A DNA stretch of 64,000 nt. Source: Cordilura impudica (lineage: Eukaryota > Arthropoda > Insecta > Diptera > Scathophagidae). Below, piece by piece: positions 33,401 to 44,955 of the stretch (position 1 is the stretch's first letter; each line of letters opens with the position of its first letter). The position numbers were made by a program, and so were the translations under genes. Below the pieces are notes generated by a model. The model was not told the DNA's origin, did no database searches, and saw only the letters and a program-made list of their open reading frames with translations. The stretch spans positions 306,627,429 to 306,691,428 of the forward strand of contig OY821518.1 in NCBI GenBank assembly GCA_963682025.1, given 5' to 3'.

Positions 33401-34130
33401 TGGAAAGTTTCTGTGTGTGATTTAAAGATAGCAAAATTTAAGTAAAACAGAAAGTTATTGAATTTTTTTTTTAATAAACCTTTGGTATGCATAAACTGAG
33501 ATGTAAAATGGAGAAAGAAGAAGAATATGTTTTGTAAACTTTTGCAATTTTAATTAAGTTTCGAAAACGTTTTATATCAAGCACACATTTAATCGTATTC
33601 AGTCACTCTCACACAGTTAGTCTCATGGCCAGAAACACAAAACAGTGATCCCATAAAAATGTTGGACAACTTTTTTCTTTTTCATAAATAAGTCACTGAT
33701 ATTTTCAATTTATGAAACTGAACAAATTTTGATGTAGTATTTTATTATGAGCATTTTCTAGTGACTTTGATGTAAAATATTCAAATGTTTTTAATAAAAA
33801 TTTGGAACAGATAACGCAACAAAAATTTAAAAAATATGTATATATATTTTTATAAACAGATATATTGAAAATTTGGGAACCTGCTTAGAATATGGGCTAT
33901 TTTTTTGTGAAATAAAATTGAACGCTGTTTATGTCGACAAGACGATCAATCTCAAACAATTTTATGGAAATAAAATATAAAAATATTTTGACTTCTTTTT
34001 CGTTTTAGTTGTCAGCCTAGACAATTGTACTTGCACTATTTATATTATTTTGTAGTTAATAAATTCCATTTTTATATGAAAAAATATTTTATTTTTAATT
34101 TTGGATTCAAATAACACTGTCACAAATTTT
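30466..34130. other. AT-rich non-coding spacer
   Basis: No exon or transposon recognised over 3.6 kb. Poly-A/T tracts and (TTG)n near 31369-31386 account for the short frames, including the mirror pair at 31436-31706. Confidence 0.55.
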
Positions 34131-36045
34131 CAACAAAGTCGTGACCAAATGAATCTGACACCTATTCTTTATGCAGAGTTGTCCGCTGAATCTGAATGTG
34201 AAATCAGAATTATCAAAAGTAGAACAGTTTTCGAGATAATGCAGAATTACCGTTATTTGCGTTTTTTTTTTTTTTTTTAAAGATGATGTCATTAATAAAA
34301 GTATCTTCGCTAATATGCGGCGGATTGTTTATTTTTTTTTTTTCGTTGAAAGACAATGAAATTATTAAATCAAGCACGGGCCGTTTGTAAAAATTGGTCA
34401 AGAAATGACTGAGTTACAATAGACCAAAGCTCAAATTTCACAAACATTTTAATGGTTTTTTTTTTTGCAATTTTGCTCTTTCAACTTATTTTTTAAAACC
34501 AAACAATAATTTTTTTTTTAAGTTTTATCACTTTTAATTTTTATCACTTATCCCTCTTTTAAATTTTTAGCAAATGAAAAAAAAAAAAAAAAAATAGATA
34601 CAAAGCTAAATATTAGTAACAATTGCTTTGCCTATTGTAATTATTTTCTGCCTCTCGCACAATAAGCCAACAATAGTCGCCCAACATCGCCTCATCATAC
34701 GCCCCTTGATACCGGCGTTCAATTTCTTGTATTTGTAAAAACGCTCACCATGCTCATCACTTTCATAGCCAAGGTTATTTGGGAAGAAATTTAAGTGCGA
34801 ATGTAGGAGGTATATTGTTAAAGACATATTAACTCCTTTTTTAAGTAAGATATAAAAATTAATGTTAATATAAAAAAATTCATAAAAACAAAATCGTGTT
34901 AAAAACTGCACCAATTTTCTCATAGTTTTATAACAAATCTTGAATGATGTCTTCATAATTTTGGCATGTGATACGTTGAGAAAAACGGTTTTAAGGTATT
35001 CAAATGCGTCACTGTTTCCTCTTTTTAGCAAAGCTTTGACGAAATTTTTAAATAAGCCAAGTTTAATATATTACGGTGGGGTCCAAGATTTCAAAATGTT
35101 TTCCGGATTGACTATTAAATACAGCCAAAATGAATTTTGTAATTGGCTTGAAAAACTTGACGGCTGCGCAAAACTATAAACTCCACAAGTTTAGCAAAAC
35201 TTGTTTAGATTGTTCTTGCAGATAAATGCTCGTTTTGCACTTTGCATTTTGTTCTTGTTAATACGAATTCTGCGTTTCAAAAGAATCAAAACGCTTAGCC
35301 AAAAATTTGATATCGTGAACTGTCAATAAAAATAACCTGTCAGCACAAAAGCAGGGTTGTCAAAAATCTTTAATGAATAGAGCTTTTTACCCTTTTCCAT
35401 TCTTAAAAATATTTTCTCTTACGTTATTTTTATTAACGTAAGCTTTTATAGTGATTTGTTTTACAAAATTCAACGTTTATAATATTTTCAGCGTTCGTTT
35501 TTCAAATCTGCGTATTTACTTCCTTTGAATTTTTGATTTGATAAAAAGCCAAAATTGGGTAAATTCACTAAATCTTCAGTAGCTTTGTCATTTTTGCACA
35601 AATCTGGGTCTTGTCCAGCGTAAAATGTTCGTACTGAAATAGACTAATGCCCTATGTAATAAAACATTAAAATTTTCAATTGTTTGGTTTAAAAAAAAAA
35701 TAACTTGAAAAGAGCAAAATTGCTAAAAATCAAAAAATTTTTCATGAAGTTTTAACTTTTGTCTACTGTAACTCTGTCACTTCTCGACTAATCTTCACAA
35801 GCGACCCACGGATGTTTTAGTAATTTTATTGTCTTTCATTTAAAAAAAAAAAGAAATACATAATCCGTCTAATATTTTTGAAGATATTTGCATTTAAGTG
35901 TCATCATCTTTTTTAAAAACACAGATATCGGTTATTTTGCAATATCTCGAAAACTTTTCTACTTTTGACCATTCATATTCGGATTCAGCGGACAATTATA
36001 CATAAAGATTAGGTGTCAGATACATTTGGTCAAAAAACTGTCACG
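34131..36045 (-). mobile_element. DNA transposon-like element with ~400-bp inverted termini and an orphan protein
   Basis: Left arm 34131-34535 and right arm about 35657-36045 are long imperfect inverted repeats. Shared blocks in order are gaccaaatg, tctgacacct, ttgtccgctgaatc, caaaagtaga, gttttcgagata, gaaagacaat, gaaattatta/aaaattacta, gacagagttac/gactgagttac, gcaattttgctcttt and aaaccaaacaat. The arms bracket a minus-strand decayed coding region (34640-35635). Outer limits are fuzzy: similarity may continue to about 34090 and 36070. I do not recognise the superfamily, and no clear target duplication is visible. Confidence 0.7.
34640..35635 (-). pseudogene. Decayed orphan protein inside the long-TIR element
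   Basis: Minus-strand pieces from right to left: TFYAGQDPDLCKNDKATEDL and NLPNFGFLSNQKFKGSKYAD (about 35500-35635), then YIKLGLFKNFVKALLKRGNS with DAFEYLKTVFLNVSHAKI (34960-35080), then MSLTIYLLHSHLNFFPNNLG and SDEHGERF (about 34730-34830), then basic KGRMMRRCWATIVGLL. The LHSHLxFFPxNLG...DExGERF block is, from memory, shared by an uncharacterised multi-copy arthropod protein family. It has no domain name I can vouch for and no recognised catalytic motif. Frames shift at least three times, so this copy is a pseudogene. Its position between long inverted repeats supports a role as the element's own, possibly transposase-related, protein. Confidence 0.55.
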
Positions 36046-36111
36046 TGTAATCTAACCCATAAAAATAAAGTTTTTATTAAAACTCTTTCTTTCCTTATGC
36101 ATTTCAAAAAG

Positions 36112-36326
36112 CTTATATTCAAAAAGTGCTATCTACATTTGACAACAATATTAATTTTTGATTTCAAACTGTTCTCTGATATAAATATTAATTTTGATAT
36201 CATTCATGATTAGTACGACTATTTCTTAATAGATATTGTGGCAAATCAATCGACAAATACTAAATTTGTTTTACACGCTCTCTTTAAAATAATTAGTAAT
36301 GTAGATTAGCACTTTTTGAATATAAG
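36112..36326. mobile_element. MITE-like element with 28-bp inverted ends
   Basis: cttatattcaaaaagtgcta at 36112-36131 (continuing tctacatt) is matched inverted by tagcactttttgaatataag ending at 36326, one base different in length over 28 bp. The 215-bp unit has no coding capacity. Confidence 0.6.
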
Positions 36327-36640
36327 CCCTCGATATGAGTTTTGAATCCCTCCGTGACTGTGCGTGACTTTGCGTAACTATTTTAAAATTAATCTTTGGT
36401 CACAAGAATTATATCGACAAGTTTCAGATTGATTGGTTGAGAGGAAATCCGTTTTAAATCTCTCCGTGACTGTGCGTGACCATGCGTGACTGAGCTTCAG
36501 ATCGATCGGATGAGGGAAAATGACATTTTGATCACTCCGTGACTGTGCGTGACTATCCCAAAATTAATCTGTTAGCCAAGTTTCAGATCAATTGGATAAG
36601 GGAGAATGAGTTTGCCCCATGACAGACAGAGTGTATGAAA
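36327..36640. repeat. Diverged tandem repeat with a gtgactgtgcgtgac core
   Basis: ctccgtgactgtgcgtgact occurs near 36349, 36462 and 36536, each followed by a related cagttcagat-like/gattgg...gag phrase (tttcagattgattgg, cttcagatcgatcgg, tttcagatcaattgg). It ends with gacagacaga at 36622-36631. Looks like the middle and microsatellite end of a third DINE-like family. Confidence 0.6.
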
Positions 36641-36764
36641 ATATACATATATTTTTCGAAAGAAGAAAAAAAATTAAACGGAAGTGAATATTTTTTCGTA
36701 AATCTTTTTTTAACATTTTAATTTTTAAAATTTGTATAAAACAAAATTAAAAATAACTTAATTG

Positions 36765-37300
36765 GGTCGCTAAATCGACTTCTCCTTTTATAAAGATCAA
36801 ATATATATTTATATAGCTTATGGAGTCTTCGCAATTTATTTCCATGTCTTACAGTGGTGTGGTGGTTATAAAAAAATATGAGAAATTAGCTTGAAATAGT
36901 GATACTCTGCTTTGACCGCTGTCAATGTTGTCTTTATATATAAAATCGTAGGTGCTTGTATTTGTAACGACCATAGGAGCTATCGAACTCAGATTCGTAC
37001 CATATGTTCTGTTCGGGATCTTCTGGTTTTTCTGTATTTTGTACCCTATGGGAATAGTGACCGTTGCATCTCCCATACAAAGTAAATATTTATCACAACA
37101 TATCTAGAGTAATATCATAGCGAGAGTCTTGAAATTTTGTCTGAGTTCATTAGTTATAAGTAGGCGAAGCCGTGCCAAAAATGGGCGGCATAGCAATAGT
37201 AATTTTGGCACAGCCCATGCAAAGGGACCATATATTAGTAATATCGTAGGTAAAATAATGTTGTTTATGCAACATTTTAAATCCACACAAATAACTATTT
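36765..37300 (+). repeat. Decayed DINE-like repeat, family 2 fragments
   Basis: gggtcgctaaatcgacttct followed by ccttttataaagatcaa is the inverse of the family-2 motif at about 43185-43230. The later tgggcggcatag, tttggcacagccc and atattagtaatat pieces match the cgcccattt...attagtaatagg region of the same family near 43650-43690. Frames at 36849-37286 fall within it and are not genes. Confidence 0.5.
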
Positions 37301-40300
37301 ATTACTAATCTAGACTACAGCGAAACAATGGTCGATGGGATCCGCCAGTGGAATATAAAAATATAAAAAAATTCAATAATACATTTTTTTGGTTCACTGT
37401 ATTTAGGAGCACACACACATCGACACTGCACATTTAAATGTATTTCGTTGTATTTCGTTATACAGCCATCCAGCATCATTGAAAAAAGAACAAACTACTG
37501 AAGCAGACATAGAATTATCAAAGTCGCGCACTCTTCAATTAAAAAACTCACAGTACAACATAAATAAAATTGAAATAATGAAAAAGTAGCAAACGAATAA
37601 AGTTATTTATTTATTTATACATACATACTCGTATGTACATACATGTGGATGGGAAAAGTTGAAATTAGTGAAAATTAAAAATTCAATATGTTTTCGTAAC
37701 GAGTTTATCTAATTTGTTGTGTAATTGGAAAAATTTAATTATCATCATTGTAATTCAGAAATTCAGATTGAATACCAATTTCTTTTTGATATTTCTATTC
37801 TATTTATTGCGATAGCTATACATCGATATTTAATGGTAACCGACAATACGTCAAATCATATTGATTTAATTTCGACAAAAATTTCAAAAGTTTAAATGAA
37901 ACTAAATATTTTTATGTAATGTTAAGACTTAGACCTTCATAATGATTTTTCAGTTTAATGCAACACATATCTTGAATGATCTGTGAATTTTTTGAGACGC
38001 ATTATTATCCCCCCAAAGTTTTCTTCATTGAAAAAAAAAAAAATTGAAAATGTTGCCACCAATTATAGCGGATGTATTTTATAGCAAGTTACCTTTTTCA
38101 TATTGCAGGACATTGATTTTTATTAATTTACTTGATATCTTGATTAACTATTTTTTATTCGACAATTTCCTTGCATTGGAAATAAAAAAAGGTCAGCATT
38201 AAAATGATCACGTAAATAACTTAATGTTTTTCCCAGTTTGCTGCTCAAGTCATTTCATTCGACCATTTTATTCAACGAAGAGAAAATGAACATGAACACA
38301 AAAGTTCCATTTGCCAAACCGGATGCAACTCCACGCACTGCTTTACTTTCGTCTCGGTGGCTGTAACAACGGAAACAGTTCGCAATTGTGATTAATTGCG
38401 AAAAAAAATAAACGACAGAAAATGAAATGGACATTTTCCTCCCATCCAAATGAAGTTTAATGCTAAACGTCTGGCAGTCATTAAAGAACATTTCATATCA
38501 GAAATGAGAAAAACTCTGTTGAAACTTTAAATTACTACAGCATACTGACGAATGTTTGCTTTTTATTTAAGATTTAAATTTTGTTTCATTTAGATAAAAT
38601 GTCCGTAGTTCGTCTACAGATGACGAATAGTTTTATTTCAACTTTTTGTAATCAGTTAAATGCACGTTTCCAGTTGGATAATCAAAACTTTATCAAGATT
38701 ATTTTACTGATACTTAACGGAGAATTGCTGTGTGCTGAGTTTGCCATTCGAATACAAGCAACAGTAATTTCTAACATCAATGATACCCACCCACAAACAC
38801 ACACTGTACAACGTCCACCTTTTATACCCTTTCGGTATACGGACGAGTGCGTTACGGTGCGTTCAAAGAAAATCAATCTCAGCTAAGCCAAATTATCATT
38901 AAATTCATCAGTTTGTAGTTGTGTGTGTGTGTGTGTGTTCTCATACATATTTAATTTGTTTACATAAGGTAAATCAGGGGGAGGTTATTGGGTTCCACAC
39001 TATACCACTAGTTTACCCTGTGGATGTACTTAAATTAATATAACATTAAGAAGCGCGAAGATTAGATGATTGCTTCAATATGTTCAGAATCTTCATCGCA
39101 TAATACACACACACACATACACAAACTCACCATTCTGTATAGTTTAAATAGCATGTGACTGTCACCACTCATTCTAGCAGAGTTTGCTCGTAATATCTGC
39201 TTGTTTAACCAAATTAAATTATCTTCCAGCAGGATACATTTACATCCCCCTTGTTTCAGGCCAACACAAGAGAATGTCTACACACATATCTACAATGGTT
39301 GCATCCTTCGTTGTCTACATTATCATCATTGGGTTTTGTAATCTACAAGCTACCGTGCCACGCGTATATGTCTGTGTTTTGGCTTCTATTCCAATCAGAT
39401 TGTTTCCGTTGTATTTTCAATTTTATGTCCTCATCTCCCCGCACCATTCTGGCAGCGTTCACTACGTAAACGTTTGAATTCTTGTCGAGATTCAATTCTT
39501 ATTAATACGTTTGACCCCCGGGCAATGACTAAAATGACTGACTGAACGTGCGCCTGATTAACATATGTCATCAGAATGATATTAACATTATTGCCTCTGC
39601 ACTAATATGTGAGTTCTTATTATTTTTATATATTTATCAAAAGTGGTTGTATTTGATTTCTTTGAATGGCATGCAACACATGTTGCTAAAATAAAATTGA
39701 ATTATTTACTTATTGTGATAAGTCATCTATCCGATTCCGAAGATTTAAATTTATGCTGTTGTGTACTCGTATGTATGATGAAATGAACTGTTTTAAATTA
39801 AATTAGTTTTAACACCTTTTATATCTCACTGCATATGCTAGAGACTTTTAATATCTGGACTACCTAATATACACAAACATAATTTTTAGTGGTATATATG
39901 ATATCTACGGTATTTGGGTTCAAGGCTGTTAGAGATAAATAATTTTTGTTTTTACTCTGCAGCGCGATTTGCTGGCTGATGGATAAATCTGGGAAACACA
40001 TTCGACGTCAGTTTTAAATGCAAAACATTCTATATTGTTTATATAAGAGAATTAATTACGTAATTACTCAATATCTCAAAAACTATCGAGCATTTGAAAT
40101 TATTAAACCCCTTTAAAAATCAATCTTACTCGGTATTCTTCTTTACGAGTATCGTTTAAACTAGAGCGATTCACAAAAATATCCTGACTTTAATAATTTT
40201 TAAAATATTATAAAGGGGAAAGTTCAATTAATTCTTTTTCTTTTCAGTAGGTATTCAATAACACTCCACTAACTTTTCACGGATGTTTTGATTTGTATTT

Positions 40301-40454
40301 ACACTTGCTAGAGAAAGTATTCGTTCTCTTGAAGATGAATATTTTAAATATACATAAAAACGTTATTAAAATATTTCGAACTACGAAGTTTTTACCATTG
40401 ACATATTGGGAATTTTATTTGTTTTTTTTTTTTCCAAAAACCCAGTATGACAAC
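37301..40454. other. Non-coding spacer
   Basis: No exon recognised. Contains a (TG)n tract at 38919-38939 and (AC)n near 39104-39124. The 97-101-residue frames around 38581-38886 and 39184-39477 show no domain, and two frames overlap in each place, which argues against genes. Confidence 0.5.
38919..38939. repeat. (TG)n dinucleotide microsatellite
   Basis: Uninterrupted tg run. Confidence 0.85.
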
Positions 40455-40456
40455 TA

Positions 40457-41695
40457 AAGGGTCCGCCAAATAACTTTTTTTTTTTTTTTAAAATGCTATA
40501 AAAAAAAACTACTGAATATTATCTCAAATTTCTTTTTTTTTTATTTGAAAGTACAATCCTTCCGGTTAATAATGGAAAATAATTTCATTCAAATGGCTGC
40601 CTCGGCTGGCCATACAGTATCCTACACGATCGGTCCAATTTTTAAGCACATTATCGATTGTGTGCAGCTGTATTTCACCAATGGCTTCACGAATATTGTC
40701 CTTTAAAGCGTCAATTGTCTCTGGCTTGTTGGCGTAACACTTATCTTTGAGGGTACCCCACAAATAATAGTCCAACGGTGTCAAATCGTAGCTCCGAGGT
40801 GGCCAAACGACATCAGCTCTGCGGCTGATAATGCGATCTTCAAAAACAGGGCGCAAAACATCGAGTGTAGCTTCGGCTGTGTGGCACGTAGCGCCACAAA
40901 AATTCGTTCAACATGGCCCGATAACGATCGCCATTGATTGTAACGGCCACTCCTTGCTCATTTTCGAAGAAAAATGGCAAAATTATGCCTCTGGACCAAA
41001 ATCCGCACCAAACAGTGACTCGTTTTGGGTGTATCGGCTTTTCAATGTATGCGTGCGGGTTTTCTGTGCCCCAAATGTAACAATTTTGTTTGTTTACATA
41101 CTCGCCAAGATCAGAATGAGCTTCATCTGAAAAGATGATTTTTTTGGCATCTTCGATCGCAGGCCCACTTAGCGAAGCGAAAACGCATTGTATGGTCAGT
41201 TGGCTTCAACTCCTGAACCAATTGGGCTTTGTATGGCGTCGTACCAAGGTCTTTATGCAAAATTCGTCTCAATGATGCCTCCGAAATGTTCAATTCTTGA
41301 GAACGACGGTGAATTAATGTTGATGGCGCTTCACGCACACTTTCTACCACAGCAGCAATATTCTCGGGTGTACGCACTGTTTTTGGCTTTTCACGCTTTG
41401 GTTTATCGATGAGGATGCCAGTTTGTTTCACGTTTTTCACAAGATAACGAACATACGGAGCAGACGGTGCTTCTCTTCCAAAATCCGTACGCAATTTTCG
41501 CACACATTCTGCAACATTACCATGATTTTCAAACTACTGTCGCAATATTTCCCAGCGTTGTTCATGCGTATACACAACCATATTCGTTCAGCGGAAGGAT
41601 AAAACTAATTATCTGTCAAATCAGACATGAGCTAAGTGTTACCATTCACGAAATAAGCACTAGTTGAAAAAAAAAACGTTAGATGGCAGACCCTT
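40457..41695 (-). mobile_element. mariner-like transposon with TIRs and TA duplications, defective
   Basis: Ends are inverted repeats: aagggtccgccaaataac at 40457 and the inverse of aagggtctgccatctaac at the right (41678-41695), each followed inward by a homopolymer T run. TA occurs on both outer sides (40455-40456 and 41696-41697). The 1239-bp length is slightly short for a complete element because of internal deletions in the transposase. Confidence 0.82.
40566..41581 (-). pseudogene. mariner-like (DD41D-type) transposase pseudogene, second Asp deleted
   Basis: The minus-strand frame starts MVVYTHEQRWEILRQ (41581) but meets a stop after 15 codons. It continues with the helix-turn-helix region (ECVRKLRTDFGREAPSAPYV; LNISEASLRRILHKDLG), then FSDEAHSDLG holding the first catalytic Asp in a shifted frame (~41125), GDRYRAMLNEFL (~40910), and finally DLTPLDYYLWG with the third Asp (~40770). 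Between EFL and the next readable block (ATCHTAEATLDVL) a short deletion removes the segment with the second catalytic Asp and shifts the frame. In intact relatives the last two Asp are, by my recollection, 41 residues apart. Another small deletion precedes the first Asp. The C-terminus (SHLNEIIFHY) is intact. Confidence 0.85.
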
Positions 41696-42339
41696 TATAA
41701 GTGACTGTAAAAATATTCGTACATTTACAATTAGCATTATCCTACGATTACGTTATTGAAATTTTTCGATCGAAATTATTTTTTTTTCCAAAATAAAATA
41801 CTAAGAGTAATTATACGCTCTGTCATAGCTAACTAATTATGGTTCATAGTTAATAGTAAAAGTGAAACGAGGTCTGACGATTGTCCGTGTTCTTTAAATA
41901 ATAAACTAAAATATGGAATTTCGATTGATTTTATTCGATATCGAATGCGACGATTTGCCCCCAGGTCTGTTGCATCGACTTCATATTAGTAGAAAGTGAG
42001 CTTGTTTGTATAAAGTTGATTTGACTTGATTGTATTTCATAGAAATTGTTGGTGACATGAAAAAATTATCCCAAAGCTTAGAATGTTTTCATGAAAATCA
42101 AAGCATCCTTCTGCAAAGACTTCCTTGAGGATACCGTTCGGAAAATATTAAAAATTTAATATTTTTTATTTAAATTTTTTGAACACGCTTAAATGTAATT
42201 TACTATATGTGTTTTTTTTAATAACTGTTCTACTATATGTAAGATTAAATCTTGTTGTACAGGAAATGGAAAATAAATAAATAAATATCTGGCTAAAATG
42301 GCCATGAAGCTAGTCAAAAGCCGTTAATTTCCGATGTCA
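41696..42339. other. AT-rich spacer
   Basis: Nothing recognised; ends in taaataaataaat near 42275, possibly the tail of an unidentified retroelement. Confidence 0.45.
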
Positions 42340-42700
42340 ATCAAAAAAACTTTGGGAATGTGTTTTATTTTCAGATGAAAGCAAGTTTTACGTAATTGGC
42401 ATTAAAGGAAAAAAGTGGAACTGCAAAAATAAAAGAAAAATTGCTTCAACACGGAGGAGGTGGCATTTTGGTGTGGGATTGTATGGCAGGCAACGTAGTT
42501 GGTAAACTCGTAACTCGTATTTATTGAGTCTATAATGGATAAAATTTGATACAGAAATATTTTGAAATAAATTTTTTAAAACAAAGCCAATAGCAACTGG
42601 GCCTTGGAGAAGATTTTTGCTTCCAACAGGATAATGATGGAAAATATATGACGCAGAATACTGATAATTATTTAATCCTGAAGAGCATTTGTGAGATTTG
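42340..42700 (+). pseudogene. Tc1-like transposase relic
   Basis: Plus strand reads LWECVLFSDESKFYVIGIKG (first catalytic Asp in FSDESKF, about 42347-42405), then, in other frames, a GGGGI-like glycine patch near 42455-42470 and FQQDNDGKYMTQNT with the second Asp (about 42620-42665). The third catalytic region is not recognisable. No termini could be assigned. The 107-residue minus-strand frame over the same DNA is a shadow. Confidence 0.65.
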
Positions 42701-43089
42701 CTAGAGCGCAAAATCCGTCAGCATGAAATAACCTCAAAAAGTGGGGTAAACAAGTAGAGAGAATACTTTAAACTTTAAAGTATAAATTATAAAGTTAGTT
42801 ATGTCGATGCCACAGAGTTCCTAAGTTATTAAATTAAGCAATATTTAATGTAATTTTTTTTTCGTTTTTTACTTGCATCCAATTTGTTAAAGGCAATAAA
42901 CTTTGAACAAATAAAAAAAATAATAATTCAGCTTAGTTCACTTTTTCTTTTTTTAATTTTAGGTGTACATTTCATTTTATGGGCTATTTCGGTGCACGTC
43001 AGCTTGCCTTTGAGATATTCAGATAGAAATTATTAAAATTAGGATTTCACTGCTTTGCTCGTCCCATCCTTGAAAAATATATAGTTTTT
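42701..43089. other. AT-rich spacer
   Basis: Nothing recognised; may contain the decayed 3' end of the Tc1-like relic. Confidence 0.45.
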
Positions 43090-44354
43090 TGTACCCTCCA
43101 CATCACTGTGCAGAGGTTATACATCAGTTTGTCAATCCGTTGGTAACTTATCGAAAAAATTCCTGAGACCACATAAAGTATGTAATATATTCTTGATTCT
43201 TATAAAAGGAGAAGTCGATCTAGCGATGTTCGTTTGGCTGTTGAAAACACGCTCATTCATAAAATAAACCATTTCCCTGGACAAAGTTACGATAATATTA
43301 TTTGCCATTATTTGCAGCAGGTTGGTATTTAAAATGGGGTAAATCGGACGTCATTGTGCTGAGATACGAGCTAAAATTTGTAGACACCTCTAAAAAAACA
43401 AAAAACCCAGTGTGTTTCTTGTAATCTTTTAGTGGTTGAACATAATTGTTGTACAACAACATTCACAGTTAAAAAATAAAAATTAGAAAGAATAAAGATA
43501 AAATATTAAAATTCAAAAATAAAAAATAAAAATAATAAAAATTAAAAGTTAGAAATTATAAATTAAAATTAAAAACTAAACGTTAAAAATTTAAAAAGAT
43601 ATAAATTACTAGATATAAACCGGGAGGTACCACGCCCACTTATCCGATCCCGCCCATTTCCGGACTATTATTAGTAATAGGTGACCTCACACAAATTTGC
43701 AAAGCTCTCCCTATCATAGTATCATATATGATATTAAAAATTTATTTTGTATGGGAGGTGCCAGGCCCACTAAAATTATTTAAAAAAATTATAGCCTATA
43801 GCACTTCCCATATCCGCAGTAAGACTGTGAAAATTTCAGGAAGATCAGATGATTAGTTACGGAGAGTACCTCCTTCAAACATACAAACAAACAAACACAC
43901 ATTACCTCTTTATTATACTAGTATAGATAAATAAAAAATAAGTGCGTTTTTGATTTAACAAACTACCTTTTTTAAAAAGGTATTTTCCTTTTCTTAGAAA
44001 ACTTTAAAAAAAGTAAATTTTCTTTAAAAAGTTCCTTTTCTTTTAAAATTTCCTTTTCCCAAAAAGAAGAAAATATTTTCTTAAAAAGTACCTTCTTTTA
44101 AAGAAGTACCTTTTCTTGAAAAAGTATATTTTCTTAAAAAACAGCATTTTCTTGAAAAATTACTTTTCCTTTGAAAGTACCTTTTCTTAAAAACGCGACT
44201 TTTAAAAAAGTATTTTCATCATTTATATAAATATTCTTGATCCTTATAAATGGTGAAATCGATCTGGCGTTGTCCTAAGCGTTTTGTTAAGCTGGCCGAT
44301 ATATGTTTAAAAAACGGGTGGAGGGTATCAAAGATTCGGCACACTCTTACTTGT
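43090..44354 (-). repeat. DINE-like repeat, family 2, with internal low-complexity expansion
   Basis: On the minus strand it begins acaagtaagagtgtgccga (44354 downward), followed by taccctccaccc, and ends with the inverse tggagggtac near 43092. The first nine bases and the position of the subterminal inverted repeat are the same as in family 1, although the rest is different. The motif gattcttataaaaggagaag (43195-43214) recurs as gatccttataaatggtgaaa (44240-44259), so this copy has an internal duplication. Between them are A-rich stretches and a degenerate tandem tract. Confidence 0.65.
43966..44218. repeat. Degenerate ~18-bp tandem tract (ccttttcttaaaaag)
   Basis: Recurring accttttcttaaaaagta with variants (gttccttttctttt, taccttcttttaaag, taccttttcttgaaaa) inside the family-2 repeat; the sequence is A/T strand-biased but non-coding. 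Confidence 0.7.
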
Positions 44355-44955
44355 TTATATTGACTCCTTAATTAATGTTCTTACCTTTTTAAATAAAACT
44401 ATTTTAAAAATTAAAAAAAAAATATTTTACTGATTTCGATTCGAATATTCTATGACAGAAATTAAATTTCAAATGAGTTGAAATGTTTTTGTGATCAAAG
44501 CTTGAACCGTGGGATAAATATAAATATGGAAGCCCTACTCTCTTAACGTCTTTCCAAAAATAATATTCTCTTGAAATTGATATGTTCGGTGTGAACTCAA
44601 CACATTGCGAGAGTTCACCACTTATGAAAATTACAAGAAAAAAACTTAAATGCTTTTTCCTTTACTCTTGGCGTTTTAAAGTTATTTCCTTCAAACATTT
44701 GTAACAACTGATTCGTTACTTTGTATACCGATTACGAAGTTGATGCAATGCGTTTACATGCCCATTTGAACAATTGGGAGAAAACATGCTGTCATAATCA
44801 GCTGATTAAGGGATAAAAAAAATGTTTTATATGCAAGCACAAGATTTCGTTACACGAAAATTTTTCTTAAAGTTTAACAAGGAATTTTGTTTTAATATTT
44901 AAATATCTTGAAATATCTTTTTAAATTTTGTAATTTAAAAAAAAAAAATTTATAA
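44355..44955. other. AT-rich spacer
   Basis: Nothing recognised except a small hairpin, gtgaactc ... gagttcac (44592-44619). Confidence 0.45.

Noticed and set aside
38581..38886. 101-residue plus-strand frame
   Set aside because: No domain, hydrophobic low-complexity composition, and a competing frame on the other strand.
39184..39477. 97-residue frame with a hydrophobic segment
   Set aside because: Two different frames overlap on the same strand with similar length; composition is that of random AT-rich DNA.
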